From the IMG/VR virus record IMGVR_UViG_3300042350_000856, positions 1 to 20,098 of that record: a stretch of DNA of 20,098 nucleotides, one strand, 5' to 3'. Source of the stretch: a virus. Made by a program: the position numbers and the translations under genes. The notes under the pieces are model-generated. The model was not told where the DNA came from and did not search any database. It was given only the letters and a program-made list of their open reading frames with translations. This document shows, one piece after another, positions 14,688 through 20,098 of this stretch; the stretch's first letter is position 1, and every line of letters begins with the position of its first letter.

Positions 14688-16427
14688 TTATCTTTGAGTT
14701 ACGGTTCGTGCCGAAGCGTTTGCTGTTCCACCCATCGTTAGGCTGGAAAGTAAACTTTGTAATCCTTGTGGAGGTTGAGCGCCACCTGCTGGAGGAGCGG
14801 CGGGAGCAGGGGACGGTTGCTCAACCATAGGTGCTTCCCCAGCAGGTGGTAATTCTGGAGCGAACACTTCATTGATTGCGTCCTCAATCTGAGTGCCCTT
14901 TTGGCGCATACGGATAACTTCTGCAATCTTCTTAACGATTGTAGTTGGGTCTCCGCCATTAGCAATAAGTTGTGGAATTGCTTGTGCTGAAGCATTCAAA
15001 GATGAAATAAGAGCATTACGCATTTCTTCAACTTCAATCTTTTCTTGCTCCTGAGTTACGTTAACTCCAAATGGTAATTCACGCTGTGCTAAGTCCTTAG
15101 AGATTAATTTACCACCAAGGGCTTGCAACATAAAAATAAGTCCCTGTGCTGGGTTAAGACCAGCCAGCATTCCATAACGAACATCAGCAGAGTAGTCTCC
15201 CTTAATGTCCTTTGATGGTAAATACTCAATTGCATAAGGGCTACCAGAATCAATACCACGAATTGCTTTTTGCTCATTAAAGATTTTCTCATCTACTTCA
15301 AAGCAAAGTGAAATTACACTCTTAAGTGTAGATGCAAAGATAGCCTGCGCTGATTTAACTTGTGTGTCAAATCCACCCATAAGGGCTTGCACGCCTTGAC
15401 CAGTAATAATTGAAGCATCAATATTTCCAGTACGTGATTCAGGGTAGCGTGTTCCAGTACGCAGTTCGTTTTGTAGAACTGCTTGCTCATTAAACAATGA
15501 GCCAGATACTGGTAGTTCAACTCGGCGAACACCTGCTGGGTTCTTAGTACGGATAACTCCGTCTCCACCGAATTGGAACTCGTTCACATCGTCAGGGACA
15601 ATCAGTGGTGCTTGCACAGCCTTCTCTGTTGCTTCCATCGCAAGTAATGCGAATCTATTGCGAAGCAACTGAATGCCTAGTACATCATCAAACTGTCCAC
15701 GCATCTCACCATCAACGGTTGGTCGCTTTGCGACTACAACCATCATCTTGCCAATAGGATTCTTAGCACGGGAGATAACTAGGTTCTGACGGTCTGGAAC
15801 AAAGATAATAGATTGATACTGGTCGTAGTAACGAACAATCTCAACTCTATTATTCATGTCTTGGTCATATCCGTCACGACCAAGCAAAACGTCAGTATGC
15901 TCTGGGAACTGAGAAATCAATTCAGCCAGTGGCATAGCATAACGCTTAGCAAAAGCAACGCAGCGTCCGTAGCGGTCAAACTCAGGATACGCCCCGACAG
16001 GACTTTCTACGCGAATACGCGGCAACTTTGCTTCAGTGTCCAGTTCAATAATGAACGGAACAAACCCAAATGTAATGTACCAGTCAGCACCTGTGTACAT
16101 CTGTACTTGCAACTCAGAGTTGTAAAGATAGTTAGCAGCAATGCGGGTGCGATTATCTGCTGCTTTACGAGCACGGTCTTTAGTTTGGCTAACTACTGAG
16201 CAGTTAACTGCTGGTAGTGGAGCCATAACTTCAGATAGGTCACGGGCTACAATGTCAACAAAGTTAGCAACTACGTTAGCCTCTACACCTTCTGGAAAAA
16301 ACTCAGGGTATACATTAGAAATTAAACCTTGACGAACTAGTAGTACATCTTGATGGCGACTATCGCGTTCACGACTACGGTCTTTTAAAGACGCAACACG
16401 TGCAAAAATTTGCTTATCAGTTAGCAT
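14688..16427 (-). CDS. portal protein
   Basis: This 579-aa protein forms the dodecameric ring at one capsid vertex through which DNA enters and leaves. The N-terminal helical part (MLTDKQIFARVASLKDRSRE ... LLVRQGLISNVYPEFF) and a domain with PAVNCSVVSQTKDRARKAAD, YITFGFVPFIIELDTEAKLP and SPVGAYPEFDRYGRCVAFAK fit phage portals. So do the later GVRRVELPVSGSLFNEQAVL and RTGTRYPESRTGNIDASIIT segments. The C-terminal 60 residues are Pro/Ala/Gly-rich and probably disordered. Length is in the normal portal range. The gene follows the cationic cluster by a TAATG overlap and precedes the peptidase. Portal is the strongest reading by sequence pattern and by position downstream of the terminase. Confidence 0.88.
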   Translation of the reverse strand: MLTDKQIFARVASLKDRSRERDSRHQDVLLVRQGLISNVYPEFFPEGVEANVVANFVDIVARDLSEVMAPLPAVNCSVVSQTKDRARKAADNRTRIAANYLYNSELQVQMYTGADWYITFGFVPFIIELDTEAKLPRIRVESPVGAYPEFDRYGRCVAFAKRYAMPLAELISQFPEHTDVLLGRDGYDQDMNNRVEIVRYYDQYQSIIFVPDRQNLVISRAKNPIGKMMVVVAKRPTVDGEMRGQFDDVLGIQLLRNRFALLAMEATEKAVQAPLIVPDDVNEFQFGGDGVIRTKNPAGVRRVELPVSGSLFNEQAVLQNELRTGTRYPESRTGNIDASIITGQGVQALMGGFDTQVKSAQAIFASTLKSVISLCFEVDEKIFNEQKAIRGIDSGSPYAIEYLPSKDIKGDYSADVRYGMLAGLNPAQGLIFMLQALGGKLISKDLAQRELPFGVNVTQEQEKIEVEEMRNALISSLNASAQAIPQLIANGGDPTTIVKKIAEVIRMRQKGTQIEDAINEVFAPELPPAGEAPMVEQPSPAPAAPPAGGAQPPQGLQSLLSSLTMGGTANASARTVTQR

Positions 16428-17308
16428 TATTTAATTCCTTTTTTTGCAAGATAAGCAGATGCTTTCTTTGCTATATTGGCTGCTTCTTTTTTGCTTATAT
16501 CTGTTACGCCTAAACCGTACCTTCTAAAAAATGCATCTGCAATATCATCATTCTGTTTGAACGCATCTCTTTGAGCCTTGTTCATTTCAGCAATAATCTT
16601 TTTAATATTACTTAGTTCATTCTTTAATGGTGCATCTGAATTACGTGCTGGTTCACGTGATGCAATTGTTGGTTGACGCGGAACAAGAGTATTTCTTGGG
16701 TCTTCTGCCGCATCTCTAATTGCTTTCTTTCTAATAATTGCTTCTTTAGCCTTTTGAGACTTAGCAATCAAACGCTTTTGCGCCGCAATCTCGCGCTTTC
16801 TTTTATCGCGCATAGCACGGGCTTCACGCTTTAAAGATGCTTTTGCTGCTCCTGGTCGTACTGGTGGAGTAACAGGTTCAGCCTTTTTACGTGGCGCAGG
16901 TCTTGCGCTTGCACGTGCAGTGCGGGCTGCTTTTTCAGCACCACGTCTTGCAATAACATCTGCTGGTGTAACACGTTCTTTTTGTGCTGACCGAGTTACG
17001 GTTCTGGTATCAGGCTTTTTTCTGTAAAGATTATAAATCTCTTTAGCAGGGTCTACTTTTGGTGGGCGAACAGAACCAGTGCTACCTCTGCGTTCTACTA
17101 CACGCTTAGGTGGATTAGCCACATCTGGTCTACGACTAGCGCGACCTAGTCTAGGTGCACCAGTTTGCATCTCAGTACGGATAAGAGATTTAATATCTTT
17201 TTGTGTAACTTTTTTTGCAGCAGCCTGCATAAGGCGTTTTTTTGCTGCATTAGAGATGGCAGCACGGGCTATTGCCGCTACTACTCCTGCTGCTAGTGGT
17301 GCTGGCAT
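16427..17308 (-). CDS. large cationic protein (293 aa), histone-H1-like composition
   Basis: This 293-aa Ala/Arg/Lys-rich protein starts with a short hydrophobic helix (MPAPLAAGVVAAIARAAISN), followed by a basic disordered-looking region rich in RR, KK and Pro. A long charged helix covers about residues 155-205 (SLKREARAMRDKRKREIAAQ and on). A more structured C-terminal part (LSNIKKIIAEMNKAQRDAFK ... IADAFFRRYGLGVTD) ends KKASAYLAKKGIK. AAAGGAG lies five bases before ATG. The TAA overlaps the portal start. It is the largest member of the cationic cluster and could be a virion DNA-binding or portal-associated protein; I recognise no family. Confidence 0.72.
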   Translation of the reverse strand: MPAPLAAGVVAAIARAAISNAAKKRLMQAAAKKVTQKDIKSLIRTEMQTGAPRLGRASRRPDVANPPKRVVERRGSTGSVRPPKVDPAKEIYNLYRKKPDTRTVTRSAQKERVTPADVIARRGAEKAARTARASARPAPRKKAEPVTPPVRPGAAKASLKREARAMRDKRKREIAAQKRLIAKSQKAKEAIIRKKAIRDAAEDPRNTLVPRQPTIASREPARNSDAPLKNELSNIKKIIAEMNKAQRDAFKQNDDIADAFFRRYGLGVTDISKKEAANIAKKASAYLAKKGIK

Positions 17309-17321
17309 CTCTGCTCCTTTG

Positions 17322-17582
17322 TTAAATCATCTTCCGTCTTGCGGGTAAACGCTTCATTCTTGATGGCTTTGCAGGTCCTGAAGTTCCAGACTTTTTAGGA
17401 CCAGATGGCATTGGCCGTTGCTTAATTCTTGGCTTACCATAGTTGCCTTCTCTTGTAGGCATAGGCACTGGTGTTGCTTGTCCAGGTGCACGATTAGGCT
17501 TACGCGTTGGCATAGGTACTGGCTTAGCAGTAGGTCTAACTATGCGCATTTGTGGCGAACCCGCCTTCTTTTTTGCAATCAT
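17322..17582 (-). CDS. small Pro/Arg/Lys-rich protein with PVPMPTR repeat
   Basis: This 86-aa protein is predicted to be disordered, with almost no hydrophobic core. The heptapeptide PVPMPTR occurs twice (residues 22-28 and 38-44), and a similar RPMPSGPKK follows. It ends RMKRLPARRKMI. The composition suggests nucleic-acid or RNA contact rather than catalysis. The start ATG 17582-17580 is two bases from the upstream stop. I recognise no family, and its translation is supported mainly by the tight packing with its neighbours and by codon-phased charge pattern. Confidence 0.65.
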   Translation of the reverse strand: MIAKKKAGSPQMRIVRPTAKPVPMPTRKPNRAPGQATPVPMPTREGNYGKPRIKQRPMPSGPKKSGTSGPAKPSRMKRLPARRKMI

Positions 17583-17584
17583 AA

Positions 17585-18061
17585 TTACTTAGCCTTCTTC
17601 TTAGCGGCCTTCTTAATTAACTTTGGAGTGTTAGCCTTGCGACCTGACTTTGAAACAACGTTTTCTGTCAACTTAACTGCACCTGTAAAGTTTGGAACTT
17701 CTCGTGTAGAGCGTCTCATGCTTACAAGTTTTGCAATATCAGCAGCGGTCATGTAGTACTCGCCATAATACTTCTTGCCGTCTTTAGTTACCTTGACATC
17801 TTCCATCATCTTTTTAACTGCGTTACGACCTGTGGTATCTGGCACGTATCCCTTAGGAGCCAATGATGGTCCTTGTGCTGCCTTTAGTCCACGTGCAGTT
17901 GCTTTGGCACTCTTCTTTGCTGATGCTTTCTTTGCCTTGCTTACCTTGGCTGCTACTGCTTTCTTTGCTGCATCAGCCGCATATTGTTGACCAGCCTTTT
18001 TTCCCTGAATGCTGCTTACAACTGCCTTACCTGCCTTTGTTACAATTTTCTTTAATGGCAT
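17585..18061 (-). CDS. cationic protein (158 aa), histone-H1-like N-terminus
   Basis: Residues 24-62 are a Lys/Ala-rich stretch (AADAAKKAVAAKVSKAKKAS and following) typical of histone H1 tails. Residues 80-140 form a more ordered domain (AVKKMMEDVKVTKDGKKYYG, then MTAADIAKLVSMRRSTREVP). The C-terminus is again purely basic (LIKKAAKKKAK). The ordered centre suggests a specific partner in addition to DNA. AAAGGA lies about eight bases before the next gene's side, consistent with independent initiation. No family is recognised; a virion DNA-condensing role is inferred. Confidence 0.7.
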   Translation of the reverse strand: MPLKKIVTKAGKAVVSSIQGKKAGQQYAADAAKKAVAAKVSKAKKASAKKSAKATARGLKAAQGPSLAPKGYVPDTTGRNAVKKMMEDVKVTKDGKKYYGEYYMTAADIAKLVSMRRSTREVPNFTGAVKLTENVVSKSGRKANTPKLIKKAAKKKAK

Positions 18062-18073
18062 TTTATTTTTCCT

Positions 18074-18634
18074 TTACTTTTTCTTTTTCTTAGAAGCAAC
18101 TACCGCTGCTCCAGCGCCACCCGCTGCGGCACTTGCTACTGCTGTTTTCTTAACAACTCTTGTAGTTTTAGATTGAGTTGCCTTTTTCATACCTTTTACT
18201 TCGCGCTTTGCTGTGCGGTATGCAGCAGCATATGCCTTTGCTCTTTCTGCCTGACGAATAGCATCTAATCTATCTAACTGATTAAGAGTCATATTGTCAG
18301 GAACACCTTTGCGTAATCCACCTAGTGATGGAGTACTCAATGCTGGAAAGTTTTTTACATCTACTCCGCCAAAGCCTTTATCAAGACCCATTCTTTTTTT
18401 GAATGCATTTGACTCACCAACGGTTGTTGAACCATAAGAACCTTTTTTGCTGCTTTGCTTAGCAATTCGCTTAGTTGTTTTAGCAAGTTGCTTAGTGCCC
18501 TTCTTCATAACCTTGGCTTGTTTAATGGTCATGTTAGGTGTGTTCTTTAAATCTACAGAACGTGCAATAATTTGCTTGTCTTTAGTGGCACGGGAAGATG
18601 CTACCTTTTTAATAATTTTAATTGGATTTGCCAT
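18074..18634 (-). CDS. cationic protein (186 aa) with Ala/Gly-rich hydrophobic tail
   Basis: The N-terminus MANPIKIIKKVASSRATKDK resembles the starts of the two upstream cationic proteins (MAN-x-I-K/A-x-I). The first 70 residues are basic, the middle (YGSTTVGESNAFKKRMGLDK ... TLNQLDRLDAIRQAERAKAY) contains a charged helix, and residues about 162-181 are Ala/Gly/Val-rich (TAVASAAAGGAGAAVVAS) followed by five lysines. That last element could be a membrane-active or simply flexible helix. No family is recognised. It lies between an 87-aa and a 158-aa cationic gene with gaps of a few bases. Confidence 0.7.
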   Translation of the reverse strand: MANPIKIIKKVASSRATKDKQIIARSVDLKNTPNMTIKQAKVMKKGTKQLAKTTKRIAKQSSKKGSYGSTTVGESNAFKKRMGLDKGFGGVDVKNFPALSTPSLGGLRKGVPDNMTLNQLDRLDAIRQAERAKAYAAAYRTAKREVKGMKKATQSKTTRVVKKTAVASAAAGGAGAAVVASKKKKK

Positions 18635-18638
18635 TGTA

Positions 18639-18902
18639 TTAAAACATCTTCCTCTTGCGTGGTGTTACCTTTTTAGTGGTAGTAGAAGCCTTAACTGCTT
18701 TAGTAGACTTAACAACTTTCTTTACAGCCTTGCCTGTAGCCTTTGCAATCTTTCCATAAGGAACTAAATACATAGCAACATCGGTTGCATTCTGGGGCAT
18801 AATCCAGTCATTAGAAAACTTTGCCACTTTACCAGCAGTACCTGGTAGAGGTTTTTGTTTTTTAATTTTTGGGATATCAGTACGATTAGAAGTCTTAGCC
18901 AT
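18639..18902 (-). CDS. small cationic protein (87 aa), function unknown
   Basis: This 87-aa protein has a basic N-terminus (MAKTSNRTDIPKIKKQKPLP), a short amphipathic segment with aromatic residues (NDWIMPQNATDVAMYLVPYG, 31-50) and a Lys/Thr-rich tail ending PRKRKMF. The central segment, with predicted helices around a Gly-Lys turn, differs from the plain H1-like neighbours and might contact membrane or protein. The start is one base from the upstream TAA (TAACATG). No family is recognised. Confidence 0.68.
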   Translation of the reverse strand: MAKTSNRTDIPKIKKQKPLPGTAGKVAKFSNDWIMPQNATDVAMYLVPYGKIAKATGKAVKKVVKSTKAVKASTTTKKVTPRKRKMF

Positions 18903-18903
18903 G

Positions 18904-19284
18904 TTACTTAGCCTTTTTCTTTACAGGTACTTTTGGAGTAGTTGGTTTTTTAGTTCTGCTGTTTATGCTTCTTAAATCTTTAGAAGGATACTTAAGAGAT
19001 GTAATTTTTTTAGAAGACCCAGCATTGTATTCAGTTAACTGAGCAGTATCTTTAATATTTCTCATACTGCCCTTAACTGGCTTGCCAGTCATATATTCTG
19101 TAACTTTAAGTTTTCCTTTTGAATTTCTCCATGCAACTGGTGAACCTATAGTTCTACCCTTTGCTGCAGCAGCGTTAATTCGTGTGGCTTTTTTTGCTGC
19201 TGCGTCTTTAGCAACTTTAGGTGCAACTTTTTTTGTTTTTGAACCCTTAACTACTTTACCTATAATTTTTGCTATGTTAGCCAT
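18904..19284 (-). CDS. cationic protein (126 aa), paralogue-like to the upstream gene
   Basis: It begins MANIAKIIGKVVKGSKTKKV and ends TPKVPVKKKAK. Both ends match the upstream 123-aa protein (MANVIKVLNKAMRGKK ... RPVPVKKKGK), suggesting duplication followed by divergence of the centre. The middle has a basic Ala-rich part and a Ser/Thr/Tyr-rich part (WRNSKGKLKVTEYMTGKPVK). The start is one base from the upstream TAA. Function is unknown; DNA binding is plausible from charge. Confidence 0.7.
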   Translation of the reverse strand: MANIAKIIGKVVKGSKTKKVAPKVAKDAAAKKATRINAAAAKGRTIGSPVAWRNSKGKLKVTEYMTGKPVKGSMRNIKDTAQLTEYNAGSSKKITSLKYPSKDLRSINSRTKKPTTPKVPVKKKAK

Positions 19285-19285
19285 A

Positions 19286-19657
19286 TTACTTACCTTTTTT
19301 CTTTACAGGTACTGGTCTTCCGCGCATAACGCGATACTTGGCCTCAGAGGATGCATTACCAGCATTACGAACAAGTGGATGTTTTTCAAGGCCACTAATA
19401 ATTTTTACTTCTTTTAAAGTAGCACGGCGTGACGTTGTTGAAGTAGGCAAAGTTTTTTTATTGGTTTCTTTTGCCCAGTTCTTATTTTTACCTTTACCAG
19501 TAAGTACACCAGATTCTTTTACTTTAGTATTGCGTGTTATAGATTTTGCCTTACCAGTAGTAAGTTTTTCTATATCTTTATAATTGGTTGCTTTAAGCCC
19601 TTTAGAGTTTTTCTTTCCACGCATTGCTTTATTTAATACTTTTATTACGTTAGCCAT
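19286..19657 (-). CDS. cationic protein (123 aa), first gene after terminase
   Basis: I choose ATG 19657-19655 (MANVIKVLNKAMRGKKNSKG) because a Shine-Dalgarno AAGGA lies five bases upstream, overlapping the terminase stop, and because the N-terminus then aligns with the downstream paralogue. A longer frame from 19753 would overlap the terminase gene by about 90 bases and adds a sequence unlike any neighbour. The protein is Lys/Thr-rich throughout, with a short ordered-looking segment (TLKEVKIISGLEKHPLVRNA) and the tail RPVPVKKKGK. No family is recognised; it heads the seven-gene cationic cluster. Confidence 0.7.
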   Translation of the reverse strand: MANVIKVLNKAMRGKKNSKGLKATNYKDIEKLTTGKAKSITRNTKVKESGVLTGKGKNKNWAKETNKKTLPTSTTSRRATLKEVKIISGLEKHPLVRNAGNASSEAKYRVMRGRPVPVKKKGK

Positions 19658-19662
19658 GTTGG

Positions 19663-19667
19663 TCCTT
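19663..19667 (-). promoter_or_regulatory. Shine-Dalgarno AAGGA embedded in the terminase stop
   Basis: The minus-strand sequence TAAGGACCAACATG joins the terminase TAA to the next start with a five-base spacer. It decides the start of the 123-aa gene and suggests coupled translation. Confidence 0.7.
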
Positions 19668-20098
19668 ATCCGAATTGCTCTTGCCACTGTTCTTGCAGCG
19701 CAAGGTCTAGGTTTACTGTTCCGCGTTTTGCTAGTTGTGCACGGGTTGCCCAACGATTATCTGCGTATCGTGAGATAACTGTGCTTTGTTGCATCAACTC
19801 ACGGCAGCGTAGGAACGCAAACCACATGGCCATTACGCAGTCAGTCTTGCCTTTGGTCTCAGGCTTCCACGTAATCAGTTGTTGAATTAACGCCTTCACT
19901 CCTTCTGAACCTTCAGAGGAGGGAAATTCAATTGTGTTGTTCTTCTGGAATACTCCATCGTGCATAGTGCCTAGCATGGTTGACATAGATGCAACACCAT
20001 GTGAGGTATCCCATTTGTTCTTCTGTGTGAAGTGCGGCTTTAAACTACAGCCGTATTGCGACAGCCATTGACGCAAATCAGTATCAAGTTCATAGGCT
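19666..20098 (-). CDS. terminase large subunit, C-terminal part (open at right edge)
   Basis: The frame is open to the right edge (first complete residues AYELDTDLRQWLSQYG) and ends with TAA at 19668-19666. The visible 144 residues match the end of the nuclease half of large terminases: an NKWDTSHGVASMSTMLGTMH block, FPSSEGSEGVKALIQQLITW, and KTDCVMAMWFAFLRCREL, where the Asp of TDCVMAMW is at the position of a metal-binding nuclease residue. The ATPase half, with the Walker motifs, lies outside the window. The protein cuts concatemeric DNA and drives it through the portal. A leucine TTG at 20076 is inside the gene and not the true start. Its position ahead of portal and capsid is standard for a packaging module. 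Confidence 0.82.
   Translation of the reverse strand, partial: AYELDTDLRQWLSQYGCSLKPHFTQKNKWDTSHGVASMSTMLGTMHDGVFQKNNTIEFPSSEGSEGVKALIQQLITWKPETKGKTDCVMAMWFAFLRCRELMQQSTVISRYADNRWATRAQLAKRGTVNLDLALQEQWQEQFG

Noticed and set aside
19658-19753. N-terminal extension of the 123-aa cationic protein
   Set aside because: It overlaps the terminase end, lacks its own ribosome-binding site, and breaks the N-terminal match to the paralogue.

Overview
This window looks like the virion morphogenesis region of a tailed double-stranded DNA bacteriophage (Caudoviricetes), from an isolate or a viral contig. Every gene I can support lies on the minus strand, so the window is transcribed right to left. Genes are packed almost end to end, mostly joined by 1-4 nt stop/start overlaps (TAATG, ATGA, GTGA). 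No stretch above 300 bases lacks a gene; the longest non-coding gap is 117 bases (5334-5450). Base composition is AT-leaning by eye. I infer, without proof, a phage of an aquatic bacterium, possibly an actinobacterium. The host is not identified by anything in the window.

In transcription order: (1) the C-terminal end of the large terminase at the right edge (19666-20098, open); (2) seven small to medium, strongly lysine/arginine-rich proteins (16427-19657); (3) a portal protein (14688-16427); (4) a proteasome-beta/HslV-like Ntn hydrolase in the slot usually held by the prohead protease (14104-14673); (5) a small acidic protein and a Gly/Pro-rich protein; (6) a 1747-aa giant followed by a 421-aa and a 480-aa protein, which I read as candidate internal/ejection proteins; (7) an acidic coiled-coil scaffold candidate (4851-5333) and an N4-gp56-family major capsid protein (3628-4815); (8) two small conserved proteins, one with a His/Cys pattern that could bind a metal; (9) four more small cationic proteins, one of only 58 aa (1872-2998); (10) a head-tail connector or adaptor candidate (946-1872); (11) the N-terminal 312 residues of a tail-fibre-like protein with a regular 10-residue repeat (1-936, open at the left edge).

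The genes fit one assembly line: terminase and portal package DNA, scaffold and capsid build the prohead, the Ntn hydrolase may mature it, the large proteins may be packed inside for ejection, and connector plus fibre finish the particle. No tail tube, tail terminator or clear tape measure is visible, which favours a short-tailed (podovirus-like) particle, although tail genes could lie to the left. The two most unusual points are the proteasome-like peptidase beside the portal and the total of eleven histone-H1-like cationic genes flanking the head genes on both sides.
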